From an uncultured Fibrobacter sp. (GTDB lineage: Bacteria; Fibrobacterota; Fibrobacteria; Fibrobacterales; Fibrobacteraceae): DNA of 64,000 nucleotides. The translations under genes were made by a program, and so were the position numbers. The DNA is taken from assembly GCA_946408125.1 (NCBI GenBank), contig CAMJQW010000003.1:1-64000 (forward strand), written 5' to 3'. Shown piece after piece: positions 47,504-56,956 of the stretch. The notes below the pieces were generated by a model. The model had not been told where the DNA came from, made no database searches, and saw only the letters and a list, made by a program, of their open reading frames with translations. The first letter of the stretch is position 1; each line of letters begins with the position of its first letter.

Positions 47504-48739
47504 TTAGGCAATAACTTTCTTGAACAGCGACATCAATTGTGCGTAATGGGCCTCGGGGGAATACTTCTCCCTTATGGAGTCAAACGCATTCTCACCCATC
47601 GATTTCGCACCCGATTCATCACGCAACATAAATTCCGTCTTCGCGGCCAAATCATCAATATCGCCGTACTTGAACAGGCAACCGGTCTTACCATCCACGA
47701 CTAATTCCGGCAACGAACCGATATCGGTAGCAATAACGGCCTTCTTGTATGCAAAACTTTCAAGGATGACATTCGGGAAATTGTCATACCATTCAGAAGG
47801 AACAATCGTGCAGCGGCAAGTCTTCAAATAGGGTTCCATTTCAGTAAATGACATCTTCCCCAAAAACTCGACCTGGTGCTTTTTCCCGTCAAGGAACGCC
47901 TTCAACTCATCTTCGTAGCCATCGTTGCTGAACCCGATTATCTTGAGGGCATACCCCGTCTTGACAAATGCCTTCAGCAAAGTCAACAAGCCCTTCTGTT
48001 TTTCCAGGCGACCAACAAACAGAAAATACGGTTCGTAAGTAACTTCGGGATTATCTTGCTTTAAATTAAAGAACGTCGGAATATGATGGAGCTTTTCCAT
48101 CGGGATTCCATACTGGTTCAATTTTTTCATCGTAAAGGAAGAAGGCACCACAAAAGCATCAATCTTCTTCGTCGTATGTAAAAAATCATGCAGCTTCTTA
48201 GCCGCAAGCTTTATCGCCGAATACACACGCGAGTTCATGACGCACTTGTTCTTAATGCAAGACAAAGAATGACCATTTAAGCAATCTTCACAGATTCCGA
48301 CTTTCTCATTATAGAACAATGCGTTTGGACACATATACTGGAAATCAGAAATCCTGTGAACAACCGGGATTTTTCTCGCTTTAGCGGCATCAACAACGCT
48401 CGGAGAAATCTTATTATGGTAATGGATGATGTAGACAAGGTCCGGTTTATACTTGTCCAGGAACTTTCCAAAAACTTTTTTTGCATCAAAGGAATAGAAC
48501 ATCCTCGTAAAGGATTTCAAGACAACACGGAGAGTCTTCTTACTCTGCGCAAAATACGTCTGGTCATCGACCGTGTCCAAAAAATCATCTTCATACGGAG
48601 ACGGCACATTCTTCGAGCTCTTGATGCTAAAAGGGACAACGTCATGCCCTTTCCGTTCCAGCACATCCTTTATATTGAACAAGTACCGTTCCGGGCCACC
48701 GGATACGTAGTAGCGATAATTTACAAGAGCAATCCGCAT
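47504..48739 (-). CDS. Glycosyltransferase family 4
   Basis: MRIALVNYRYYVSGGPERYLFNIKDVLE; YFLFVGRLEKQKGLLTLLKAFVK; VPSEWYDNFPNVILESFAYKKAVIAT. Confidence 0.94.
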   Translation of the reverse strand: MRIALVNYRYYVSGGPERYLFNIKDVLERKGHDVVPFSIKSSKNVPSPYEDDFLDTVDDQTYFAQSKKTLRVVLKSFTRMFYSFDAKKVFGKFLDKYKPDLVYIIHYHNKISPSVVDAAKARKIPVVHRISDFQYMCPNALFYNEKVGICEDCLNGHSLSCIKNKCVMNSRVYSAIKLAAKKLHDFLHTTKKIDAFVVPSSFTMKKLNQYGIPMEKLHHIPTFFNLKQDNPEVTYEPYFLFVGRLEKQKGLLTLLKAFVKTGYALKIIGFSNDGYEDELKAFLDGKKHQVEFLGKMSFTEMEPYLKTCRCTIVPSEWYDNFPNVILESFAYKKAVIATDIGSLPELVVDGKTGCLFKYGDIDDLAAKTEFMLRDESGAKSMGENAFDSIREKYSPEAHYAQLMSLFKKVIA

Positions 48740-48749
48740 CTTGAGCCCT

Positions 48750-49844
48750 TTACTTTTCAATCCTCAAGTCGCCCTGTCTCGGATCCTGGCCGACATCGAA
48801 AGTCGGGAAGCAGGAGCAATCGATTTCCTTGCCGAACATGCTCTTGAGTTTGGCCTTGAGCACCCACGGAGCCACATGCGCGATGTACTTCTTCATCACG
48901 GGAGCGGCAGTACCGACCATCCAGCAGTTCTTGGGGCAGGTACGCACCTTCTCGCGAACTTTCTGCGCCTGCTCGCTGAACCAGATTTCCTCAAAGTTCT
49001 TGGCGTTGTGGATATTGCCCATGCTCTCTTGCCAGTAACGCGGTTCAAGGCCGTTGCAAGGATAGACTTCGCCCCACGGGTCCGTAAAGAAGTTCACGGA
49101 GCCGGCCTCACACGGCAACATGCGCTTGCCGCCCTGGATGTACTTGATAAGGCCCAGGTTGAAAAATGCGCGGAACCAGGACTTCGGATGATTTTCCTTG
49201 AGCAGGCGATTCACCAGTTTGCTGATATTAGCACAGAGTTCTTCCTTGTTGCTAATCTGGTTGTCTTCTTTGTGGAAGTAATAGCTGTTGTGGAACGCGG
49301 CAGTCGCAAACTCGAAATTCATCGAAAGCGCAAGTTCGTAAAGCGGAATCAGGTCGTTACTGTTCCAGTTGCTGAGGGTCTGGCCAAAACCGATATCCTT
49401 CACGCCCATCTCGTGGAGCGTCTTGAGAGTCTTCATGCCGCGCTCAAAACCGTCATCGCGACCGCGCAAGAAGTTGTTGGTGCCCTCGAGGCCTTCAATA
49501 GAGACGCGGATACCGATGTTCGGGAAACGTTCCGCAAGCTTGATAACGCGGTCGACCCACCAGCCGCTAGTGCTGATAACAATGCGCGGAGCCTTGGTGT
49601 AGAGGACTTCAACAATATCTTCTAGATCTTGACGAATAAAAGGTTCACCGCCAGTCACGTTTGCAAACTTGAGCTGCGGAAGGATTTCCAAGTCCTTCGC
49701 CTGGATTTCTTCGCTTTTCTTGGTCGGATTCTTCCAGATATTGCACATCTTGCAACGCATCTGGCAACGATAAGTCGTAATCACCGACACGTCCGTCGGC
49801 ATCTGAATCTTGCTGGAACCACAATTACAATTAGCACAAGACAT
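48750..49844 (-). CDS. Radical SAM protein with SPASM-type C-terminus
   Basis: TTYRCQMRCKMCNIW (CxxxCxxC), VTGGEPFIRQDL; C-terminal CEAGSVNFFTDPWGEVYPCNGLEPR...CPKNCW. Confidence 0.93.
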   Translation of the reverse strand: MSCANCNCGSSKIQMPTDVSVITTYRCQMRCKMCNIWKNPTKKSEEIQAKDLEILPQLKFANVTGGEPFIRQDLEDIVEVLYTKAPRIVISTSGWWVDRVIKLAERFPNIGIRVSIEGLEGTNNFLRGRDDGFERGMKTLKTLHEMGVKDIGFGQTLSNWNSNDLIPLYELALSMNFEFATAAFHNSYYFHKEDNQISNKEELCANISKLVNRLLKENHPKSWFRAFFNLGLIKYIQGGKRMLPCEAGSVNFFTDPWGEVYPCNGLEPRYWQESMGNIHNAKNFEEIWFSEQAQKVREKVRTCPKNCWMVGTAAPVMKKYIAHVAPWVLKAKLKSMFGKEIDCSCFPTFDVGQDPRQGDLRIEK

Positions 49845-49881
49845 AAAATCTAATTTCCCTATTGTCTATTCCCTAAAAAAA

Positions 49882-50982
49882 CTACAAAATTGACCTATAG
49901 ACATCCATTGTCTGGTCAGCAATCACATCCCAATTATAATACTCTTCCACGATGTTCCTGTAATTCCGGGTCCCCGCCGTATTGGCAAAAAGCCTGAGCC
50001 TTTCGGCGAGCGCATCAACATCCCCCGTCTTGAAGAAGCTCTCCTCGGGCAAGGGAACTTCCGTGTTCGCCGGGATATCGCTTGCAATCACGTTCAAGTT
50101 GTAGCTGAGCGCCTCGAGCAGGGCTATAGGCAATCCTTCATGATAGCTCGGGATTACAAACAGGGAGGCATTTTCGAAAACGGCCTGAAGCTCTTCGCCA
50201 TAGATGTATCCCGGCAGCACAACCCCGGCATCTCCGGCCATCTTGTAAAGCTTCCTAGAATAGGAACTTTCCTGGTCGGCCTTGCCCGCGATAACCAGGG
50301 GCATGCCTTCGAGACCGGATTTCTTATAAGCTTTGATCAAGTCGTGAAAACCTTTTTCCTCGACAAAGCGGCCTAGTGCAAAGATATATCTCTTGCCGTA
50401 CAGTCCATGCTTTTCAAGCCATTTTTTCGAAACGGAATCCTCCAGCCGCTCAGGAATATTCACGCCGTTCCGGATAAAGGCGGTCTTGCGGCAGCCATAT
50501 TTCGTCTGCAGCCAGTTTTCCAGGTACTTCGAAATAACAATGACCTTATTGGAGAAGCGTGTTCCAACACGTTCACTCAACCGTAAAACATTCTTGGCAA
50601 ACACGCCCCATTTGGCTCTGTTGTAATCCTGCCCATGATGCGTATATACAACTTTAAAACCTAACATCCTAAATAAGGGTGCAGCAAAAGCCGGGCCAAT
50701 CGCATGAAGGTGAACGATATCGGGTTTCAGTCTCCACACGTTCCAAAAGCTCCTAAACGTATGCACGAAAGCTTCCAGTCCCGCCATATGGGGGGACGCC
50801 ACCGGAACAACCTTAACTCCCCGATATTCGTAAGGAACATTCTTCTTAGTGTAGCCCTTCCTACCAAAAATCGTTACGTCCACACCCCGATCGACCAATC
50901 TAGGATACAACTCCTGACAATGGGTTTCGATTCCACCCATTATATCGGGAATTCCACGGGTTCCTAGTACGGCGATTTTCAA
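49882..50982 (-). CDS. Glycosyltransferase family 4
   Basis: KIAVLGTRGIPDIMGGIETHCQELYPRLVDRGVDVTIFGR; YIFALGRFVEEKGFHDLIKAYKKSG; VIPSYHEGLPIALLEALSYNLNVIAS. Confidence 0.95.
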   Translation of the reverse strand: MKIAVLGTRGIPDIMGGIETHCQELYPRLVDRGVDVTIFGRKGYTKKNVPYEYRGVKVVPVASPHMAGLEAFVHTFRSFWNVWRLKPDIVHLHAIGPAFAAPLFRMLGFKVVYTHHGQDYNRAKWGVFAKNVLRLSERVGTRFSNKVIVISKYLENWLQTKYGCRKTAFIRNGVNIPERLEDSVSKKWLEKHGLYGKRYIFALGRFVEEKGFHDLIKAYKKSGLEGMPLVIAGKADQESSYSRKLYKMAGDAGVVLPGYIYGEELQAVFENASLFVIPSYHEGLPIALLEALSYNLNVIASDIPANTEVPLPEESFFKTGDVDALAERLRLFANTAGTRNYRNIVEEYYNWDVIADQTMDVYRSIL

Positions 50983-50988
50983 ATCGAC

Positions 50989-52359
50989 TTACTCCGCTTT
51001 CCCCTTACCGATGCTGGACACCTCGAAGCCAATCTTCTTCAAAGCGGCGGCATCGAGGATATTGCGGCCATCGAACACGAAGGCAGGCTTCGCCATACCC
51101 TTGTAGATGCGGTTCCAGTCAAGTTCGGCGAAGCACTTCCATTCGGTGCACACGACCACGGCATGGGCGCCTTCGGCAGCCTTGTACGGGTCTTCTTCGA
51201 ACATCACCTGGTCAAGCACATCCTTGAGGTCGCGCTTGGCATCGGGGATGGCCTTCGGGTCGGTCACGACCGGCTGTGCATGTTCGGCAAGCAGGTCGCG
51301 GACTACGAGGTTCGCGGGGCTTTCGCGGGTGTCGCCGGTATTCGCCTTGAAGGCAAAACCGAACACGGCAATCTTCTTACCAGCAATCGTATTGAACATG
51401 GTTTCGAGCATGCGGTCCACCACGCGGTGAGTCTGCCACTCGTTGATCTTCACGACGCTTTCCCAGTAGGCAGCGACTTCGGGCAGTCCATAGTAGCCGC
51501 ACAGGTACACGAGGTTCAGAATATCCTTCTTGAAGCAGGAGCCGCCGAAGCCTATGGAGGCCTTCAGGAACTTCGGACCAATGCGGCGGTCCTTGCCCAT
51601 CACGTAGGCGACTTCGTCCACATCGGCGCCGGTCTTTTCGCAGAGGGCGCTAATGGAGTTGATGGAGCTGATGCGCTGGGCCAGGAAGGCGTTTGCGGTA
51701 AGCTTCGTGAGTTCGGAACTCCAAAGGTTCGTCGTAAGGATGCGGTCACGCGGCACCCAATGGGCGTAGACATCGACCAGCTTCTGACAGGCAGCAAGGC
51801 CAGACTCCGTCTGGTGGCTACCGATAAGCACGCGATCCGGTTCAAACAGGTCGTTGATAGCCGTACCTTCGGCAAGGAACTCGGGGTTGCTAAGCACCTC
51901 GAAGTGCAGGCCCTTGTCGTTGCTGTTCAGGATGCGTTCCATCGCGGCGGCGGTACGGACCGGAAGTGTCGACTTTTCGACGATGATCTTGCCTTCGTCG
52001 GCAATTTCAAGAATGTTGCGGGCGGTCTTTTCCCAGTACTGCAGGTCGGACGCCTTGCCGGCACCGTGACCGAAAGTCTTGGTCGGGGTGTTCACGGAAA
52101 CGAAGATGATGTCCGCTTCCTTGATGGCTGCCGGAATATCCGTGCTGAAGAAGAGGTTGCGACCACGGGCGCGCTTCACCACGTCATCGAGGCCGGGTTC
52201 AAAAATCGGGAGATTGTCGCTATTCCAGGCATCGATACGGGCCTGGTTGATATCGACCACGGTAACCTTCACGTCGGGGCACTTGTCGGCGATAACAGTC
52301 ATAGTGGGGCCACCGACGTAGCCCGCGCCAATGCACAAAATCTTGGTATTGTAATTCAT
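50989..52359 (-). CDS. ugd: UDP-glucose 6-dehydrogenase, eukaryotic-type
   Basis: [82 protein letters not shown]. Confidence 0.96.
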   Translation of the reverse strand: MNYNTKILCIGAGYVGGPTMTVIADKCPDVKVTVVDINQARIDAWNSDNLPIFEPGLDDVVKRARGRNLFFSTDIPAAIKEADIIFVSVNTPTKTFGHGAGKASDLQYWEKTARNILEIADEGKIIVEKSTLPVRTAAAMERILNSNDKGLHFEVLSNPEFLAEGTAINDLFEPDRVLIGSHQTESGLAACQKLVDVYAHWVPRDRILTTNLWSSELTKLTANAFLAQRISSINSISALCEKTGADVDEVAYVMGKDRRIGPKFLKASIGFGGSCFKKDILNLVYLCGYYGLPEVAAYWESVVKINEWQTHRVVDRMLETMFNTIAGKKIAVFGFAFKANTGDTRESPANLVVRDLLAEHAQPVVTDPKAIPDAKRDLKDVLDQVMFEEDPYKAAEGAHAVVVCTEWKCFAELDWNRIYKGMAKPAFVFDGRNILDAAALKKIGFEVSSIGKGKAE

Positions 52360-52380
52360 AGTAATTACAATCTAGCAAAT

Positions 52381-54150
52381 CTACTTAAACAAAGCTGTTA
52401 GAGACGGCGTCTTTTCAGGCATTATCGTACGAATTTCTTCATTGACTCCATCATTCCAACCAGTAAAGACGCCGCCATTTGCAGGAACCGCAGATATTTC
52501 CACTGGGAACCCCTTGAAAAATCTCAACTTCTTGGGACTAGCATCCAGATTCAAACCGTGCACACGAATGGATCCCCGGCCTTTTACAGACAACGAAACT
52601 TCCACCGTTTGTCCCAGCGAAAAAAAATCACGCATTTCTTCATACACAACATCTTGGCGTTTTTTTGCAAAATCCATAATGACGTCTAACTGTCGTCTCA
52701 TTTTCGGCACATTTTGATCCCATCGACTTTGATCTCGCGAGATTTCTCGTTCAATTTCCTTCATCATCTTTTCGATACGCAATAGAATACGAGACGATTC
52801 AAAATTCGATTGCAAAAGAACGACCATCCGATTGACAAAAGAAGCTTTAAAGTCATTATTTTCCAACAATCGTCGCAACAACAATGTATGTCGAGTTCCA
52901 TTCGGCCCACTCTCCTTATTTTCTTCCGTTACAAATTCAAATACATTATTTGAGCCATCACCATACCCAAAACCAGAATCCAAATCATACAATATCCACT
53001 TCCACTTTGTTTTTGGGTTTGTACCACGCCATTTTTTCAGGTTGTTTCCTGGCCAATCCCGGTTGTTTGCAAAAATCTCTACCAGCATATAATTGATATA
53101 ATTATCTACATCTATTTGACGCGACACATAATCATATTTTTCTTTGCTATCAAGATGATTTGTTTTTAACCAAGCCATCAAAGCTACATAATCTTTTGAG
53201 GATCCAGCCAAAGCTTGATTTTCCGCAGAAATTAAATCTACCTCATCAGAGGGGATTCCATAATTCGTTTCGACAAAGTGTTTGTTCGTTTTTTCTCGCA
53301 AATCATGAATACCAAAATAAGCGCCATTATAATAAACAACAACAAAACGTCCTTTTTGATAATCAACTTCAAGCCCCTCACTCAAAGAACTCGCCAAACG
53401 ATCTCGAATGTAATCGTTTCTAAAATTAGAACCATTGTTTCGCAATACAAAATTATTGAACTTTTTTAGATTCGGATATTCAGGAAAAAGAGCATAATGC
53501 AAATGCTTCGCACCATATTCCTTGCGAAAAGCGATTGCAACCGATTTTTTCGCTTTTCTACGACTAGTTCTACCAAAAATTTGGAGCCCCGCATTTTCAG
53601 CAAAAACCGGTTGTGAGGCGTTCAACTCAAGCAGCTCTACAAAAACGGGTATTTCTTTATCTTGCCAATAGTTTTCCCAATATTTGATCTTTCCACCCTC
53701 AAGCTCTTTCCCATCCTCGTAGATTCCCGTATCAGGATCAAACAAGGAATTAGGGTCTGCCGTCAAAAAAACTGCCGGTATCGTTGGCGATGACTCAAAC
53801 ATATAAGTACGAATTATTTCTTCACTCGACGAAGAGCCTGATTTAAAAGAAGCGCAGCGAACCGTTTTCGTCGAATAAAAAGCATACTCTGACACCGTGG
53901 GGCTATCTGCCGAAGGTTTTAGCCCTCCCTCTGCACACCGCATTTCACCATCTGAATATTTTATTACGAAAGGACTATCGTAAAAACCAGACGGAGGAAA
54001 TTCAGACAATGTATCCGGCGTAAGCAAATAAATATCCGTGGAAAAGAATTCATGTCGATTATCCCATTCGTAGGCACCAATACTATTTGAGCACCCACTC
54101 AACAAGAACAGGGAAAAAAGCAACCAGATCCCAAATATTTTTTTATACAT
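52381..54150 (-). CDS. CotH-kinase lipoprotein with HEX_C-like N-terminal and InlB-repeat-like C-terminal segments
   Basis: Lipobox LLSGCSN; CotH signatures KKSVAIAFRKEYGA, NNRDWPGNNLKKWR, WKWILYDLDSGFGYG; C-terminal VFTGWNDG...LTALFK. Confidence 0.88.
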   Translation of the reverse strand: MYKKIFGIWLLFSLFLLSGCSNSIGAYEWDNRHEFFSTDIYLLTPDTLSEFPPSGFYDSPFVIKYSDGEMRCAEGGLKPSADSPTVSEYAFYSTKTVRCASFKSGSSSSEEIIRTYMFESSPTIPAVFLTADPNSLFDPDTGIYEDGKELEGGKIKYWENYWQDKEIPVFVELLELNASQPVFAENAGLQIFGRTSRRKAKKSVAIAFRKEYGAKHLHYALFPEYPNLKKFNNFVLRNNGSNFRNDYIRDRLASSLSEGLEVDYQKGRFVVVYYNGAYFGIHDLREKTNKHFVETNYGIPSDEVDLISAENQALAGSSKDYVALMAWLKTNHLDSKEKYDYVSRQIDVDNYINYMLVEIFANNRDWPGNNLKKWRGTNPKTKWKWILYDLDSGFGYGDGSNNVFEFVTEENKESGPNGTRHTLLLRRLLENNDFKASFVNRMVVLLQSNFESSRILLRIEKMMKEIEREISRDQSRWDQNVPKMRRQLDVIMDFAKKRQDVVYEEMRDFFSLGQTVEVSLSVKGRGSIRVHGLNLDASPKKLRFFKGFPVEISAVPANGGVFTGWNDGVNEEIRTIMPEKTPSLTALFK

Positions 54151-54187
54151 AACAAATTTGCCATTGACAAAGAAATCCATATATATT

Positions 54188-55960
54188 CTATTTAAAAAAC
54201 GCAGTCAACGAATCCTTTTCTTCAGGCAGAATCGTACGTACAGATTCTTTCACCCCATCACTCCAACCCATAAACACCCCTCCCGACAAAGGCTCTGCAG
54301 ACAGTGTTACCGGGAGTCCTTCAAAAAAACGCACCTTTAAAGATGGTGAATCTAATTTAAGCCCATGGATAGCAATTGTTCCCCGTTCTGTTGACGACAG
54401 AAAGACATCAGCTGCTTTTCCTAGCGAAAAGAATTCACGCATTTCTTCATATACAATATTTGGGCGTCTCTTAGCGAATTCTCTGACAATTTCTAATTGT
54501 TCGTTCATTACTGAAGCCTTTTGATTCCATCTTTTTTGATCTCGCAGAATTTCCTTTTTTATTTCATTCATCATTTTTTCTATACGGGCAAGAACGCGAG
54601 AACTCTCGAAATTCATCTGCAACAATACCGCCATTCGATTCACGAATGCGGTCTTGAACCCTTCATTTTCCAACAATCGACGGAATAGCAACGTATACCT
54701 TGGTCCATTCGGCCAATTTTCACCATTTTCCGCCGTAGCAAATTCAAAAATATTATTCGTATATCTACTACCGTATCCAAAGCCAAAATCTAAATCATAG
54801 AGAAAAAACTTCCACTTAGTTACAGGATTCGTTCCACGCCATTTCTTAATATTATTGGCAGGCCAATCTCGGTTATCCGCAAAAAGTTCTGTTTGCATAT
54901 AATTGATATAGTTATCCACGTCTAATTGGCTAGATATGTATTCATATTTTTTTTCATCGTCCAAGTGATTTGACTCTAACCAATTCAACATAGCAACATA
55001 ATCCGATGAAGAGCCTGCCGATGGACGATTACCCGCCGTAACCAAGTCTAATTCCTCCGCTTTTATCCCATAATGCGTTTCAAAATAATGCTCATTTGAC
55101 TTTTCGCGCAAATCGTGTATACCATAATATTCGCCATTATAATAGACAATCACAAAACGTCCTCTTTGGTAATCAACGCCAAGCCCCTCACTTATAGAAC
55201 TCGCCAAACGATCTCGAATATAACCCCGATCAAAATTATTTCCGTTATTCCTCAAGATAAAATTATTGAATTTTTTCAAATTAGGAAATTCCGGGAAAAG
55301 AACATATCGCAAGTGATTAGCTCCATATTCCTTACGAAAGGCAATTGCGACCGATTTCTTTGGACGTCCTCGACTGACACCTCCAAAAATCTTGAGACCA
55401 GCTCTTTCGGCAAAAGCCGGCTCATTTGAATCAAGCTCCATTAATTCTACAAAGACCGGGATTTCTTTGTCCTGCCAATAATTTTGCCAATGATCTGTTT
55501 TTTCATCTTCTGGTTCTTTTCCCTCCATATATATTCCCGTATCTGGATCGAATAGTGAATTCGGATCTGCCGTCAAAAAAATTGCCGGTATTGTAGGTGG
55601 CGTTTCAAATATATATGTGCGAATTATTTCCGCATCCAAGGCTGAACCCGCCTTAAATGATACACAACGAATAGTTTTCGTTATATTAAACGTATACTCC
55701 GAAATAGCGGGACTATCTGCCGTAGGCTCAAGTCCCCCTTCCGCACACCGTACACTATCTTTCAGAGGACTTATCACAAACGGTCTGTCATAAAAGCCTG
55801 ACGGAGGAAATTCAGACAATGTGTCCGGCGTAAGTAAATAGATTTCCGAAGAAAAAAAATCCTGACGATCATCTAATTCATTGGAGCTCGTGCTATTGGA
55901 ACACGCTGAAAAAAGCAGCATGACCAACAACACAAGATATAGCAACACACGCCTCGTCAT
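54188..55960 (-). CDS. CotH-kinase lipoprotein (tandem paralog of 52381-54150)
   Basis: Nearly collinear with the downstream paralog; lipobox LLFSACSN; NRDWPANNIKKWRGTNPVTKWKFFLYDLDFGFGYG. Confidence 0.88.
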   Translation of the reverse strand: MTRRVLLYLVLLVMLLFSACSNSTSSNELDDRQDFFSSEIYLLTPDTLSEFPPSGFYDRPFVISPLKDSVRCAEGGLEPTADSPAISEYTFNITKTIRCVSFKAGSALDAEIIRTYIFETPPTIPAIFLTADPNSLFDPDTGIYMEGKEPEDEKTDHWQNYWQDKEIPVFVELMELDSNEPAFAERAGLKIFGGVSRGRPKKSVAIAFRKEYGANHLRYVLFPEFPNLKKFNNFILRNNGNNFDRGYIRDRLASSISEGLGVDYQRGRFVIVYYNGEYYGIHDLREKSNEHYFETHYGIKAEELDLVTAGNRPSAGSSSDYVAMLNWLESNHLDDEKKYEYISSQLDVDNYINYMQTELFADNRDWPANNIKKWRGTNPVTKWKFFLYDLDFGFGYGSRYTNNIFEFATAENGENWPNGPRYTLLFRRLLENEGFKTAFVNRMAVLLQMNFESSRVLARIEKMMNEIKKEILRDQKRWNQKASVMNEQLEIVREFAKRRPNIVYEEMREFFSLGKAADVFLSSTERGTIAIHGLKLDSPSLKVRFFEGLPVTLSAEPLSGGVFMGWSDGVKESVRTILPEEKDSLTAFFK

Positions 55961-56054
55961 ATGAAAAAATATATAAGAAATAACCATTGCAAACGCAACG
56001 ATTATCTGCAAAAAAGTAAGTTAAGCAATGCAAATACAACGCTTAAAGGTCTAG

Positions 56055-56076
56055 ATTCCGGGTCATAGCCCGGAAT
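56055..56076. repeat. Small GC-rich hairpin ATTCCGGG-tcatag-CCCGGAAT in an AT-rich intergenic region
   Basis: Perfect 8-bp inverted repeat with 6-nt loop. Confidence 0.6.
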
Positions 56077-56116
56077 GACGTTTAGGGAACCCCGACACGA
56101 CACCAAGTGAGTGGAC

Positions 56117-56953
56117 TTACGCCTTCTTCCGGCGCGGTCTGCGCACGATAAACAGGCATGCGCCAATCAGCACCAGGGTCACCGAAATGGCCTTGCCCAC
56201 CGGGAAGGCTTCCGAGAACACGAGGGCCCCCGCCAGGGTCGGAACAGCCGCCCCGACAGCCGCACTGAACGGGATGATGAACAGGGCCCGACCGCGCGAG
56301 AAAGATATCTGCGAATAGAGGAATGCAATGCCGTAGGTCGCCACGTAACCGAGCGCCCTGAAATCGAGCAGCAGGTTCGCCACCGACGACATTTCGATAT
56401 GATCCAAATCGAAATCCATAGCGAGGCTCTTGTAGAAAGCCGCCGAAAGCCCGAATCCGACCCCCATGATGAGCGAGTCCACCATTTCGCGGTTCTTCAC
56501 GAACAGGTGCGCCACCAAGGTAGCAAGGCAGAGCGCCCCGGCATACGTCCAGAGCAATCCGACGTTCTGTACCGCGGTCGATTCGCCGAGGTTCTCGACA
56601 GAATAAAGCAGCCCGGCCACCACGAAGCATATCGCCACGACAATGCGCTTCGTCAGGACTTCCTTCAAGATGCAGAATCCCATCAATGCGGTAAGCACCG
56701 GGTTCAGCACCATCATGGGCTGCACCTGCGAGAGGTCGTAACGCGCCATCGCGATATAGTACCCGACGGTCGCCAAACCCGAGCAGCAGATTCCGAGCCA
56801 CCAGAATTTGTTCGTAATTACACCCTTGAAGAACTCCCACGGCCGAGATGTTCCACCGGTACGCTTGCCTACCGTAGATACCCCTGACTTTTCAAGGATA
56901 TTGCCACAAGCAAACAGGAACGCCGGACCGATTGTGAGTAGAAGGAAAAGCAT
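56117..56953 (-). CDS. DMT/EamA-family transporter
   Basis: Repeated TM pairs; LSQVQPMMVLNPVLTALMGFCILKEVLTKRIVVAICFVVAGLL; ALVFSEAFPVGKAISVTLVLIGACLFI. Confidence 0.85.
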   Translation of the reverse strand: MLFLLLTIGPAFLFACGNILEKSGVSTVGKRTGGTSRPWEFFKGVITNKFWWLGICCSGLATVGYYIAMARYDLSQVQPMMVLNPVLTALMGFCILKEVLTKRIVVAICFVVAGLLYSVENLGESTAVQNVGLLWTYAGALCLATLVAHLFVKNREMVDSLIMGVGFGLSAAFYKSLAMDFDLDHIEMSSVANLLLDFRALGYVATYGIAFLYSQISFSRGRALFIIPFSAAVGAAVPTLAGALVFSEAFPVGKAISVTLVLIGACLFIVRRPRRKKA

Positions 56954-56956
56954 GGG

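Noticed and set aside
51163-52401. 412-aa + strand ORF opposite ugd
   Set aside because: Antisense shadow of a conserved enzyme
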